From Lytechinus variegatus (Eukaryota > Echinodermata > Echinoidea > Temnopleuroida > Toxopneustidae): a stretch of DNA of 64,000 nt. This document shows positions 1 through 12,200 of the stretch, one piece after another. Below the pieces are notes generated by a model. It saw only the letters and a list, made by a program, of their open reading frames with translations. It was not told the origin of the DNA and ran no database searches. The stretch covers positions 15,561,736 to 15,625,735 of the forward strand of contig NC_054741.1 of the NCBI RefSeq assembly GCF_018143015.1. Direction: 5' to 3'. A program made the translations under genes and the position numbers. Positions within the stretch are counted from its first letter, which is position 1; each line of letters begins with the position of its first letter.

Positions 1-84
1 ATTTTTCCGAAAAGTACACAGGGGCGCCAAAATCAGGTCGAATTTGCCCCCCCCTCCCTTCGAAATCCTGGATCCGCGCCTGGT
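1..84. mobile_element. End of a hAT-like short element, cut by the window edge
   Basis: The stretch ends in GGATCCGCGCCTG, which resembles the outer end of short nonautonomous hAT-like elements starting CAGGCGCGGATCC. Only one end is inside the window, so neither the target duplication nor the full element can be tested. A C-run sits at 46-54. Confidence 0.3.
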
Positions 85-387
85 AATAGATGTCTAATCA
101 TGTTTCTACTGCTTTACATTAAGAAGATAATTGGAAAAGTATAAAAATAAAAAAAGTGGCCCTAATTACCCCCACTGTCCCCTACATGACCATTATTGCA
201 AAGAGAGGCGCTGATCAAGGAAATAAACATTGGAGTATCCATTCCTGAGTTATTCATGTCCTCTTATGAAATCGCGGGAAGTTAGAGTTTGGTGTTTCCG
301 CTTATCATGGGACGTGCATCATGATCAAATAAGATCAGAAACAATGATTGGACAGAGAGAGGTAAGCGTGTAAAATTGAGTAAGAAT
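85..387. other. Unannotated flank
   Basis: No gene, RNA or recognisable repeat was seen. The last seven bases, TAAGAAT at 381-387, match TAAGAAT at 6573-6579 and are read as the left target-site duplication of the element that starts at 388. Confidence 0.4.
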
Positions 388-760
388 CAGGGGCGGCAGA
401 GCGAAGTTGAAAGTGAGGGGGGCACAGGGAAAAAAAGGGCACATTTACTTTCGAAAAGGGCTCTATCTAAAGCAAAGCAAAAATGACTTATCTACAGTGG
501 CGTAATGAGCCAAAGGTTTTGAGGGGACTTGATATGGGGTATCACATAAACTTTATGAGTTGCGAGCTAGCAAAGCGAGAGAGAAAAAAATGACACGTTT
601 ATAACGGAAATCCAATGGTGTGATAGCTTTTGATGTAATATTCAGAAAATAATACAATATTTCGCCCTTCTCCCTTTCCTTTTCTGTCCTTTATTTCTTT
701 TTATTTACTTGGTCGTGAAAAATATTGGAGGGAGGGAGGGGAAAACCCCTAAGCCCCCCT

Positions 761-980
761 GTTACACCCACAAATGTAATAATCGCCCACAAATGTAATA
801 ACGCCCACAAATGTAATAACACTTTACCCACAAATGTAATAACGCCCACAAATGTAATAACACTTTACCCACAAATGTAGTAATTTCACCCACAAATGTA
901 ATAATGCACTTGACCCACAAATGTAATAATCTTTGATCGCCCACAAATGTAATAATGACTTTACCCACAAATGTAATAAA
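761..980 (-). repeat. Outer tandem repeat of the left foldback arm (10 copies)
   Basis: Ten copies of CCCACAAATGTAATAA (one with G for A) are spaced by variable linkers such as CG, CACTTTA and TTTCA. Open frames across this stretch are repeat artefacts. Confidence 0.85.
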
Positions 981-1049
981 TTTGAAGGGATTTTTGGCGA
1001 ATCCGTTCTAAACTAATATCCTATAGTATACGTTCATATAGCACAAAAG

Positions 1050-1630
1050 TGCGAAGACTTTATTTCCAGACCCGGACAATAACAAAATTATAATATAAGT
1101 TAAAAGTCTTTTTTCCAGACCCGGTTGTTTCAAAAATTAAATTTAAGTTCAAAGTCTTTTTTCCAGACCTGGTTATTTAAAAAATCATAATATAAGTCCA
1201 GTCTTTTTTTCCAGACCCGGTTGTTTAAAAATTATAATATAAGTTGAAAGTCTTTTTCCAGACCCGGTTATTTCAAAAATTATAATGTAAGTAAAAAGTC
1301 TTGTTTTCCAGACACGGTTGTTAAAAAAATATCATGTAAGTCCAAAGTCTTTTTTCCAGACCCAGTTGTTTAAAAAAATTACAATATAAGTTGAAAGTCT
1401 TTTTTTCTAGATCTGGTTGTTTCAAAAATTATAATCTAAGTTCAAAGTCTTTTGCCAAACCCGGTTGTTTCAAATATTATAATATAAAGTCTTTTTTCCA
1501 GACCTGGTTGTTTCAAAAATTATAATATAAGTCCAGAGTCTTTTTCCAGACCCGGTTGTTAAAAAAATTATAATACAAGTTGAAAGTCTCTTTTCCAGAC
1601 CCAGTAGTTTCAAAAAATCTTTCTTCAAGA
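1050..1630. repeat. Inner tandem repeat of the left foldback arm, about 58-base unit
   Basis: About ten degenerate units carry TTTTTCCAGACCCGGTTGTT followed by an AT-rich half with ATTATAATATAAGTT. The inverse complement of this unit forms the blocks at 3590-3950 and 5165-5960. Confidence 0.8.
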
Positions 1631-3589
1631 CTCAGTTATTTTAAAATAACAAATCATAAAAAAGATATATGAAAATAATACAACAAAGGCCCCGCAATCT
1701 TATTGATGTTGAATAATATGGAAACATAGCGTAGTCTTCCCTCCAGAACCACATATTTCAAAATTACAAATCATTTCTTAAAGAGTCAAAAAGTAGCAAA
1801 GATCCCCACTCTCTTGTTAAATAACATGGGAATATAACGTATTCTTTCATCCAGTCCCAGATTTTTCAAATAAAAAATGAATAATAATAATAATAAATTA
1901 GTAATAATGATAAAAAGACCAACGAACCTATTTATGTCGAATTACTGTTGTTGTTGTTGTTGTTATCTTGGGTTTTGAGGCGCGTGTCATTCAGATATGA
2001 ATATTTACGCCATGATATGAATATTAACATGGACATATAGCGTAGTCTCTCCTCCAGATCCAGTTATAAAAATCGTTAAAAACACAACAACAACAACAAA
2101 ACAAAGACCTTGCAATCTTATGAACAATTACAACATTGAATAGCTTCTTCTTCTTCTTCTTTCCTTGGTTGGCAACCAGTCAGGATTGACTATTTTTGCC
2201 ACAGCTTTTGTTCATTTTCAGTAGCTTATTATATATTTTTTTTCCATTCCTTTTTTCCTTCTCTCTCTAATTCTTTTTTTTTCTTTTTTTCTCCCTTCCT
2301 TATTTTTTTTCTTCCTTCCATGGAAATCAGGTGTAGTCTTTGCTCCAGACCCAGTTATTTCAAAATAGGAAATAATGAGAAACAATAAAAACCAACAATA
2401 TTAGCAAAGACCCAAAAATACAATAGATGTAGAATAAGATTGTTGTTTTTATTTTTATCAAGGGTTTTAAGGCGCATGTCATTCAGATATGAACATTTAC
2501 GCCTATGATTAATTTGCCGTTTTCTTAGTTAGCGTTATCACATGGTTTTTATAGTTTGTAAGATGCTGGGGATTAAGATTAAAGTTTCGCTTATTTTGTA
2601 TTTTTAAGAGAACTGGATGTGGGATGAATAGAACACTCTAAACCCAAGCATTTTAACTGGGTTTAATTTTGAAGATTGGTCTTAGCTTTGATTTTTGTTT
2701 TAATATTTGTTTATCTTTTAAATAACCGGGTCTAGACGAAATACTAAGCATAATACTAAGATTGTTTAAATTATTATTTAAAGGACTGGGTGTGGAATAA
2801 AGACAACGATCTAAACACTTGCTTTTCTACATGGTCTTAATTTGGGGGATTGTTGATTCTTAGATTCGATGTTGGGGGTTGGGTTTTATTGTTTTTTTTA
2901 TTCTTGAAATAACTGTCTGGAGGAAAGTCTACAATCGATCTTCATGTTGTTCTACAGTAATTAGATTATTGGGTATTCGTTTTAGAATATTTGTAAAAAA
3001 ATATTTTGTTTGTGTTTTTTTTCAAATAATAACAAAGTCTGTAAAAAGGATGCTTGCTTTACCCATACATTATTACAATGTTTTGTAGGGGTCTTAGTAT
3101 CATTTATTAAAAAAACTGGGTGTGGGGTAAATACATATTTTGACACCCAGTTACACCCATTAAGGGTGTAACTTTTGAAGATTAGTCTTAGATTTGAATT
3201 TTTTTAATTCATTTTTTTTTAAATAACCGGGTCTGGAGGAAAGAGTACGTTTTAAAACTCGTGTTATGCCACAAGAATAAGAATATGATAGGGCTTTACA
3301 TAATTTGTTCAAAAATTAGGCATAGAATAAAGACAACGCTCTTAACCTCTTTTAAAACAGGTTCATAGGTTTAAGGATTATTTGGTCTTACATTTTGAGT
3401 TTTTCTCATTATTACTATTAGCGTTATTTAAAAAAATAACTGGGTCTGGCTGAAAGACTATGCTATATGTACAGGTTATCCAGCATTAATAACATTATGG
3501 GGTCTTTATACTGTTTTTTTTTTTTGTTGTATTGTTATTTATCATTTTGGAATAACAGGGTTTGGAGACAGGACTAAGCTCGATTTTCA
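1631..3589. repeat. Diverged central part of the foldback element
   Basis: AT-rich sequence with scattered decayed copies of the CCAGACCC(A/G)GTTATTT unit up to about 2360 in one orientation, and of its complement (AATAACCGGGTCT) from about 2720 onward, so the orientation switches near the middle. Short microsatellites occur (GTT runs near 1946, CTT runs near 2147). No coding region was found. Confidence 0.55.
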
Positions 3590-3950
3590 TTTTTATTCCA
3601 CTGGAATATCATTATCGTATCTAAGTTTGGACTTATATTATACTTTTTGAAACAACTGGGTCTGGAAAAAAGACTTTCAACTTACATCATGATTTTTTAA
3701 ACAACCGAGTCGGGAAAAAGACTTTGAACTTATATTATAATTTTGGAAGCAACAGAGTCCGGAAAAAAGAGACTTTGGACTTATGTTATGAATATTTGAT
3801 TAATCGGGTCTGAAAAAAAAGACTTTAAACTCTTGTTATAATTTTTGAAACAACCGGGTCTGGAAAAAAGTCTTTCAACTTATGTTACAATTTTTTAATA
3901 AACCGGGGTCTGGAAAAAAGACTTTGCACATTTGTGCTACATGAACACAT
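3590..3950. repeat. Inner tandem repeat, right arm, first block
   Basis: Five to six units contain AACCGGGTCTGGAAAAAAGA in the orientation opposite to 1050-1630. The block ends with GCACATTTGTGCTACATGAA, a terminator segment also present near 5496 and 5940. Confidence 0.75.
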
Positions 3951-3959
3951 TACTATGTA

Positions 3960-5038
3960 CAGTCAGACTGCAGGTCCCAAGAAAGTGGCTTCTTTCATCC
4001 AAGTGATATTCATGACTTGAGATGTTTTGCATATTTAATGAGCTTGATGCGGACCAAAACACCTCTTTTCATTCGGCTATTGCTGCTCTAATTGTGCATT
4101 GAATTTCATGAATTTGGTACCATTGTAAAGAAGAAGAATCATTCTTTCAGGTCATGTGTTTGGATTTATTCAAAGAATTTGTGATATAGGTTAAGATTTT
4201 GATCTAAAATATGCTACAAAATAAATATTTTCACCTGACAAAAGCTGCTATTTTCACACTTTATTTTTGTTTGAGCTCAAATGATTTTTATATCATGATG
4301 AAGCTAAATACGTATGCTTTGAAATGATATAGGTTTCAAAATAAGAATTAGTTCAATCGGGTCAAGATCACACTTTTCATTTGCCAAGTACATAAAGCAG
4401 TTTGAAAACAAAAATACTGCACTCTGATTGGTCAAAGAGACCACACAATGGCAATTCCAATGGTCCCAGTGCCTGAGTTCGTGGGAAGGTCACACTTCCC
4501 ATGTGGTAATCTCCTCAAATACCCCGCGCCTGTTGTTTTGTGAACCTTATCCAGCCAATCAGAACTCTGGATTTCATGCAAGTACAAAATTTCAGAAATC
4601 TCGTCTTGTACCTTGGTGGGAAAAGTGTGTGATCTTGACCCGATTAAAAGGTGCCGCATATCAAGAGTTGCATTGTGAGAAAGTACAGAAGTTCAGCTTT
4701 TTGGTGATATAGATATCATTGAGGCTCAAAATAAAAAGTTTTGCACAATTTGCAAAAGAAAACAGAGGAAGAAAATTCAGTTTTGAGGCACATTTTCAGG
4801 CCAGAAATTTACTTGGTTAACAAAATATTGTATACAAAATAAATGACCAATATGAAAGAGTAACTTTTACTCTATCTTAATAACATTTCATTTCACTTGA
4901 CGTTAAACAGGTATATTCTTAGAGAAAGAAAATCTCACGAATCACAAGATTTTGCAATGAGGAGGATTCAGCCACGAGATGATTTGGATGAATCTGGCCT
5001 GTTTGCTCATTATAGCATAGGGGCCTGCGGTCTGACTG
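3960..5038. mobile_element. Nested nonautonomous Tc1/mariner-like element
   Basis: The left end CAGTCAGACTGCAGG and the right end, complement of CAGTCAGACCGCAGG, form a terminal inverted repeat of about 18 bases. TA lies directly outside each end (3958-3959 and 5039-5040), the usual target of this superfamily. Removing the element rejoins a foldback repeat: the sequence on either side matches the uninterrupted copies near 5510-5540 and 5950-5965. No transposase frame is present. Confidence 0.65.
4345..4650. repeat. Internal inverted repeat inside the Tc1/mariner-like element
   Basis: TCGGGTCAAGATCACAC near 4358 is matched by its complement GTGTGATCTTGACCCGA near 4626, and a shorter pair (TCTGATTGG near 4423, CCAATCAGA near 4554) lies inside. 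It may be yet another nested short element or the palindromic core of the host element. Confidence 0.5.
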
Positions 5039-5041
5039 TAA

Positions 5042-5960
5042 AGGGTTTTAGTTTTTACTTACCGGGTCTAAAGAATAGACTATGCTTGATTCTCAATTTA
5101 CTCTTAGCGCGTATATTCACAATACGCGCCATATAAGTGAAAACAGCAACAAAGACGTTTATTCCACCAGATTTAATAAACAGGGTCTGGAGAAAAGACT
5201 AAGCTGGTTTCTCACTTTTATTCCACTGGAATATCATTATCGTATCTTAGTTTGGACTTATATTATGATTTTTGATTTAACTCGGTCTGGAAAAAGACTT
5301 TGGACTTATATTATAATTTTTTAAACAACCGGGTCTGGAAAAAAGACTTTGAACTTATGATTTATTTTTTTTAAAGAACCGGGTCTGAAATAAGACTTTG
5401 GACTTATATTATTATTTTTGAAAACATCCGGGTCTGGAAAAAAGACTTTCAACTTATATCATAATTTTTTTATCAACCGGGTCTGGAAAAATACTTTGCA
5501 CATTTGTGCTATATGAATACTTTCCTTTGGGATTTTAGTTTTTACTTACCGGGTCTGGAGAAAAGAATATGCTTGATTCTCAATTTACTCTTAGCGCGTA
5601 TATTCACAATACGCGCCATATAAGTGAAAACAACAACAAAGACGTTTATTCCACCAGTTTTAATTAACTGGGTCTGGAGAAAAGACTAAGATCGATTCTC
5701 ATTTTTATTCCACTGGAATATCATTATAGTAACTTAGTTTGGACTTATATTATATTTTTTTCAAGAACCGGGTCTGGAAAAAGACTTTGAACTTATATTA
5801 TATTATCTGAAACAACCGGGTCAGGAAAAAAGACTTTCAACTTATATTATAATTTTTGAAACAACAGGGTCTGGAAAAGAGACTTTGGACTTATATTACA
5901 ATTTCCTTACTATCCGGGTCTGGAAATAAAGATTTTGGACTTTTGTGCTATATGAACGTG
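5042..5960. repeat. Two tandem copies of a 480-base compound unit in the right arm
   Basis: Each copy begins with TTTTAGTTTTTACTTACCGG, continues with a conserved segment containing GCGTATATTCACAATACGCG (itself palindromic), then several 58-base units, then the GTGCTATATGAA terminator. Copies run about 5042-5520 and 5530-5960; a partial third copy ends at 3950. Confidence 0.7.
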
Positions 5961-6002
5961 TAACTATAGGATTTTAGTTGAGAACGGATTCGCCAAAAAT
6001 CC

Positions 6003-6184
6003 CTCAAATTTATTACATTTGTGGGCGATCAAAAATTATTACATTTGTGGGTAAAGTGCATTATTACATTTGTGGGTACAATTATTACATTTGTGGGTGA
6101 AATTATTACATTTGTGGGTAAAGTGTTATTACATTTGTGGGCGTTATTTCATTTGTGGGCGTTATTACATTTGTGGGTGCAACA
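6003..6184 (+). repeat. Outer tandem repeat of the right foldback arm (8 copies)
   Basis: Eight copies of TTATTACATTTGTGGG mirror the block at 761-980. Confidence 0.85.
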
Positions 6185-6579
6185 CCCCCCCCCATCTGTA
6201 AGCTACTGCTTATCTACCCCCATGCACTCACATGACTCATGAAACTTAAGCAGTTAAGGATATTCTTATTAAGTAGTAAAATATAAAACAAAAGTATTTC
6301 ATAGGCAAATGTTAACACATAAAACGGGTCATTCTCGGGTGAAAGGGGCACAAAACACGTCCATGTTGGACATTTTTCTTTGGTAAAAAGGGGTACTGAT
6401 ACGAGAAAGGGCACTTTGTGGTAACACTTAAAACGGGTCCTACTCAGGTGAAAGGTGTACACGTTCGTGAGGGTGCATTTTTTTCTTGTGTAAAAAGGGC
6501 ACCTTTTCCGTAGGCCTACTTCAAAGATTGGGGGGTCACTGTGCCCCAGGCCATCAGGATCGCCGCCCCGGTTAAGAAT

Positions 6580-7334
6580 AGACTAATAATGATCGATAAG
6601 CCTCATAAGGCGAAGAATATTCAAACCAAAGTAATTGTATCACTGAAACAGTTTGCTGATAGTTGATGGAAAATCAAACAGCAAGAACAGAAACGTTTCA
6701 GATGCCGATCAAAATAATCCTCTCTATAATGTGGTTGCTATGAGGTCAAATTCAGCCCCCCCTCCCTCCTCCCCCTGCTTCTTCTTTTTCTCCCTTCTCC
6801 TTTTCAGGGACGAGTCACAAGCCTTTCCACTTTTTGTTTCATATTGAGTTTCTTACTCCTATAAATTATTAACAGGCCTAGAGACGGGGGGGGGGGGTAA
6901 GAAAATAAAAAAAGAGTAGCTTATAACAAATAAGATAAGTTTTGGCTGTGTTACTTTATTAAATTGAAAGGAACTTTCGTGCGACCCCTCCAAATATGGC
7001 GCCGCCTGCGCGTTACAGTAAATATCAAGTTGGTAGTCACCCCACTGCATGCTCACTTCCTATCTGACATCAGTATAGCGTTACAAACTTGATCGAAGGT
7101 CCAGACGTGGCATACGGGGGCAAGTGGTATACAACCTTTTTAAATTCTTTTTTCACTTTAGTTTATTTACAAGATTGAATTGTTCAATAAGTACAAATAA
7201 AAAGGCATAGTTCCTATATACAGGCTTATATAAAATATCCATAAACAGTCATTCGAAAAATGAGGCAGCAAACAAAAAACTGACATAGTAAACCACTTGT
7301 CGCTACACAAAAAAGAACGAAAGGTTACCTACCC
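6580..7334. other. No gene seen
   Basis: AT-rich sequence with a C-rich tract near 6760, a G-run at about 6888-6898 and no supported coding, RNA or mobile feature. Confidence 0.4.
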
Positions 7335-7342
7335 AGAGAAAA

Positions 7343-7364
7343 TTTGATTTGATTTGATTTGATT
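7343..7364 (-). repeat. (TTTGA)n tail of the LINE fragment
   Basis: About four and a half copies of TTTGA. On the minus strand it forms a (TCAAA)n tail downstream of the reverse-transcriptase fragment, the kind of microsatellite 3' end common in CR1/RTE-type LINEs. Confidence 0.5.
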
Positions 7365-8840
7365 GTTTACTTCTGCCATTACATCATTCGTATATAATAC
7401 ATTTTCCATAACATAACAAACATAGTATATTGAGAACTTTTTTTGGCATGAATCATAACTAAGTGTACTAAAATTATCATTACAAACAAAACTGATCTCA
7501 TACCAAATTAGTTAACATTTACAATTTGCAGGAGAAGGATTGTCATCATAAGCAGATTGCTTGAAAAAATGACAACCCCAGGTTAAAACTCATTGATTCA
7601 TATAATACATTAATACAGCAGAATCGATATACAGTACATTTCATGAAAAACAGCAGTAATGTAATTTGAGCAATGAAGATGGAGATGATAGGGATGAAGA
7701 TGATGGTGAAATGGTAAAGATGAAGGCGATGGAGAGGATGATGGTGATGATGCTTTAATGATGACACATCGACACAGAATTTTTACTTCAAATATTCTGA
7801 TATCAACATAGATTTAACGTTTGCCTTAAATGAGTAAAGAGACGTGGATCTTTTTATAGATTCTGGTAGAGAGTTCCACAAATCAGGACCATGGTGTCTT
7901 ATGGATCTCTGCGCAATAAGCAATTTGGGGTTGATTAAATGGGAATTAGAAGAGTTCCGCGTAGGATATGAATGGATAGATGTGTTCATAGTATAAAAAT
8001 TGTGAAATGAAGGTGGGAGCATGTTATTTACATATTTGAACATAAGCAGTAAGCTTTGAAATGAATTTATGTCCAAAATAGTTAGAGTTTTTAGTTTATG
8101 AAATAATGGATTTGTGTGTGATAAATATTGCGAATTAGTACAAATTCGAATTGCTTTTTTCTGTAATAAGTATATTGTATTAATTTTAGTTTTTGCACAC
8201 GTTGCCCAAACTACATTGCAATACGATATATATGGCAACATTAATGAATTGTATAGTAAAACAAGTGTAGTATGAGGAATTATGTTTTTCATTTTGTAAA
8301 GTACACCTACGTTTCTGGAGATGTTAGTAGTTATACAACGTATATGTTCATTCCAATTTAAATTTTCATCTATTGTGACACCTAAAAACTTTGTTTCGTT
8401 TTTCCTTTTGAGAGGAATATTATCTATGCTTATGTCGTATGGAAACTCAGTAATATGTGAACTTGTATGCTTAAAATACATAAAGTTTGTTTTGTCTATA
8501 TTAAGTGAGAGCCTATTACATTTAAACCATAAAGATAGTTTAGGTAATTCACGATTAAATGTATCTACTAAAGTTTCTAAGCTAGTGTTTGAACAAAAAA
8601 TGTTTTGTGTCATCGGCAAATAATACAAATGATCATAAAGGCGATACAGTAGTCAAATCATTAATATATATAAGGAAAAGTAAGGGGCCAAGGATCGATC
8701 CTTGTGGAACTCCGCATTTTATTGACTGAAAGTTAGAAGAAATATTATTGTGAGTGACATATTGTTTTCTATCAGACAAATAACTCTCAAACCATGATAG
8801 TGTGATAGCCCCGCTAGTTCATTCCATGCACTATTATTTT
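7365..8840 (-). pseudogene. LINE reverse transcriptase fragment (non-LTR retrotransposon)
   Basis: The minus strand from about 8840 encodes the middle and C-terminal part of a LINE reverse transcriptase. The motif [19 protein letters not shown] lies at about 8650-8715 and the catalytic FADDT near 8604-8620. The downstream region (8603-7783) has the usual LGVTID, YCNVVWA and WNSLPESI motifs of the thumb and C-terminus. The frame is broken by a stop between the IND and FADD motifs and by a one-base shift at or just after FADDT; the 5' half of the element (endonuclease and N-terminal RT) is missing. The 3' noncoding part and simple-repeat tail reach about 7343. The clade is CR1/Rex/Jockey-like, not resolved further. 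Inactive. Confidence 0.8.
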
Positions 8841-9177
8841 TTTATATATAAAAAAATGCTATCATAGTTAAAAGTCTTGCCAATTATTTCCTTCTTGTAT
8901 CATTTTGTTTTCGTCGTCGCTAATATTATGGGGTAAAGCAATTTATACGGCATTGGTTTGACATGTCCCCCCCCCCCCCCCCGATCCCAAAAATTCGAAA
9001 GGGGTGGATTCGGAGTGAACTCACATCACGTTAGCCTCGTTTGTTTACGTTTCTCAGCGCAGCTCGGCATGCAGCTAGCTTGTCCGTACGGCACCGGTAT
9101 CAGAAAAGGGACCGACCGCGGCCGCAGTGAGACGAATTGAATGATCCCGCTTTAGTCATAATCCCACATAATTCTCT
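8841..9177 (+). promoter_or_regulatory. Presumed promoter and 5' leader of the arrestin gene
   Basis: A long C-run (8967-8982) is followed by a relatively GC-rich 150 bases (about 9020-9140, with GCGGCCGC at 9119-9126) just before the first coding ATG. No TATA box was recognised, so a CpG-type or initiator promoter is possible. The assignment rests mainly on position. Confidence 0.35.
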
Positions 9178-9298
9178 ATGGGGAAATTACAGGTGTTCGA
9201 AGTTCTTTTTGCAGGTAATCAGGAAGTCTTTAAACCTGGTGATGTCGTTCAAGGAGAAGCAAGGATAGTTGTCTCAGAAGAAAAGGGAGATATTCGTG
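9178..9298 (+). CDS. Arrestin exon 1
   Basis: The ATG at 9178 opens [11 protein letters not shown] and is chosen because family members start at the same place. The exon ends in phase 1 at a GTGAGT donor (9299). It encodes the first strands of the arrestin N domain. Confidence 0.88.
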
Positions 9299-12200
9299 GT
9301 GAGTAGATTTTAACACTGCACGATGGGAAGGGTGCTATCCACCGGGCATGGGACCCGACACTCGCCTGGAACAATTCGCCGTTTTTGTCTCACCTGCATA
9401 GCAGAGTGAGACTATAGGCGCCGCTTTTCCGACGGCGGCGGCGTCAACATCAAATCTTAACCTGAGGTTAAGTTTTTTGAAATGACATCATAACTTAGAA
9501 AGTATATGGACCTATTTCATGAAACTTGGCCATAAGGTTAATCGAGTATTACTAAACATCCTATTAGAGTTTCATGTCACATGACCAAGGTCAAAGGTCA
9601 TTTAGGGTCAATGAACTTAGACCATGTTGGAGGAATCAACATCAAAATCTTAACCTGAGGTTAAGTTTTAGAAATGTCATCATAACTTAGAAAATATATG
9701 GACCTAGTTCATGAAACTTACATAAGGTTAATCAATTATCACTAAACATCCTGCGTGAGTTTCATGTCACATGACCAAGGTAAAAGGTCATTTAGGGTCA
9801 ATGAACTTTGGCCGAATTGGGGGTATCTGTAGAATTCCCATCATAACTTTGAAAGTTATGGATCTGATTCATGAAACATGGACATAATAGTAATCAAGCA
9901 TCACTGAACATTTTGTGCAAGTTTCAGGTATCTGTTGAATTACCATCATAACTTTGAAAGTTTATTGGTCTAGTTCTTTAAACTTGCCCTAGTCGAAATA
10001 AAATAGTCAAAAAAAGATGAAAAAATAGCCTAAAAATATAACAAAAAATATATTTTTATGCTATATCTTCTCCAAGCAAAATAGCGTAAAAATATGTAAA
10101 AATTATCAAAGAAATACAATAAAAATAGAAAAAAAAATATATTTTACAGCTTTTTTTCTCCTGAAATTAGAAAAAAATAGGTTGAAAATAGGACTAAAAT
10201 AGAAAAAAAATATATTTTTAGCATATTCAATTTTGAACAAAAAAAAATAGCCAAAAATATATTTTTATGCTATTTTTTCCCCAAATGAAATAGTGTAAAA
10301 ATATGTACAAATTATCAAAGAAATACAATAAAAATAGAAAAAAAAATATTTTACAGCTATTTTTCCTCCTGAAATTAGGGAAAAAATATGTTGAAAATAG
10401 GACTAAAATAGAAAAAGAATAGAGAAAAATATATTTTTAGGCTATTCAATTTGGAACAAAAATAGATAAAAAAAATATTTTTTTTTTATATTTGGAAAAA
10501 TATATAAAAAATATAATTCTCAGTTGCACAGCTATTTTTTCGCTATTTTATAATAATTTTAAAAATATAACCTAAAATATATAAATTTTCCCTATTTTCA
10601 AGAAATGACTATGTTTCCTCTATTTTTATTGTGTCAAATCATATGGATATGTTCCTGATCTTTCACACTTTTCGTATCACTCCTTTTGTTTTCCTTGCAC
10701 ACACACACTTAAGAAAATTGGTAACACTCCCCTCCCCCTTGGCTGTTACTTGAATTAAGTATCTTTACAATGAATGTCCGCTCCTGTTATAACAAGGTGC
10801 AGGGAAAAGTGAAGTAATTATCCTTGCACATAGGATTGAAGAATCAAGGAAAATTGCCTCATTGTATTGAAACATTGTTGTTAATTGCCACATGCACAAC
10901 AATACAACAGGAATTGACAAAAGTTGCCCTAGAAAATCAGTCTCTCAGCCTTTTGAAATCTGTTCAAAAAAATATCAGAAAGTGACAAATCATATGGAAT
11001 TTAATGAATTAAAATTGTAACAAACTATGTTCGAGACATAACAAGCTGTGTATTATTCTTGTCTTATGTGTCAACGATTATCTTACACAGTAAGAAGGTA
11101 GTCAATCGAATTTTTACAAGCTAGCTTGGGGGATAAAATTTCAATATAATGCAACAAAAGCGAACATTCATGATAAGCACTAAACTGTCTCACCAATAAA
11201 GGAAAAAAAAATTGAATTGTCATATCTTTGTTATTCCTCATTCAATTATGATGAAATTTTCAGTTTTTTTTTTTTTTTTTTTTTGGGGGGGGATCTGATG
11301 TACTCAATACATGTTTGTTCAAATCACATAACTTTCAGTCTTAGGGTACCCTTAAGGATCAATACCAGGCCCATCAATCAAATGAGTGAGACAACCGGTT
11401 ATAAAAACATTTATTTTACAATGTAAAATGGTCCAAAGAGATCTAAAGAAAGTTTCAGACAGAGGGAACAGGAAAAAAAAGAACCCCCCCGCCCTGTGTA
11501 AAGTGATAGGCTGCACAGAAGATATGATGGAGGCACCTTTTTTTATCAAAATGACTTAGCCTACCCTAACCTTGGGTTTTTTCAAGATCATTATTATATT
11601 TGGCTCAACTTTTGGTATACTTGTAAAATACTGTCGATAACCTGGAGGGTTTTACAGTTAATCCATGAAAAAAAATCTAAGTACAATTCCTTTTTGTTTC
11701 GCACCTGGGCCACTTTTGTTTGTACATATTTAAAAACTGATAGCATACCCTATATATTATTTTGTATTCAATAAATAAAATATGTAGATCTAGACCTATT
11801 CAGTTTTTTTGAAGGAGAGGGAGTATAGGTTTTTAACTAATAATTCTACTGTATGTTTTCACGCAATTGAGATCCTGGAGCCCTCGATCACTGCGTCTAA
11901 AGAGTTGGCCAGGGACGGTACCTTCATTCTCTGTACTTCTAGCATAGCACTTGTCCTTTGCTGGTAGATGCGATGTATCTGAAGATTTAAAGAAAAAACA
12001 ATGGAAAGGAGAATAATCACTACAGAGAGTAGGCAACTGTACCACGGCCGTGAACGATCTAACGTTTAAATCAGATCAAGATTTTTTTAAAAATGTCAGA
12101 CTCAGAGAACCAAATAGAGGTCTAGGCCTAATTTAATTCAAAGATACAAAAGCCATCTCAAGTCCTTACGATTTTCAGGAAAAATTCAGGAAATGTAATT

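Larger units (their letters stand above)
760..6184. mobile_element. Foldback-type transposon with tandem-repeat inverted arms
   Basis: The left end TGTTACACCCACAAATG (from 760) is matched in inverse orientation by the right end, which finishes at 6184. Each arm has an outer block of short tandem repeats built on CCCACAAATGTAATAA, then a short unique inverted segment containing GGCGAATCCGTTCT (about 995-1010 left; complement at about 5975-5995 right), then an inner block of about 58-base repeats containing AGACCCGG. This outer/inner organisation resembles the sea-urchin TU foldback elements. No transposase is visible. The ends sit in C-runs, so the target duplication cannot be resolved. A Tc1/mariner-like element is nested at 3960-5038. 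Confidence 0.7.
388..6571. mobile_element. Outer hAT-like nonautonomous element, split by a foldback insertion
   Basis: The left end reads CAGGGGCGGC and the right end GCCGCCCCGG, a 10-base terminal inverted repeat with one mismatch. Both ends are flanked by TAAGAAT (381-387 and 6573-6579), a 7-base or imperfect 8-base duplication as expected for hAT. Its own sequence is only 388-759 and 6185-6571; both parts carry similar AAAGGGCAC-type text and no transposase. The remaining 5.4 kb is a later insertion. The family assignment rests on the termini alone. Confidence 0.5.

Noticed and set aside
762..968. Open frame rich in LLHLW on the minus strand
   Set aside because: It is the translation of the tandem repeat; a mirror frame exists at 6021-6242.
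761..980. Regular short repeats with spacers, superficially CRISPR-like
   Set aside because: Spacers are 2-9 bases and repetitive, the block is mirrored at 6003-6184, and the genome is animal. It is the outer arm of a foldback element.
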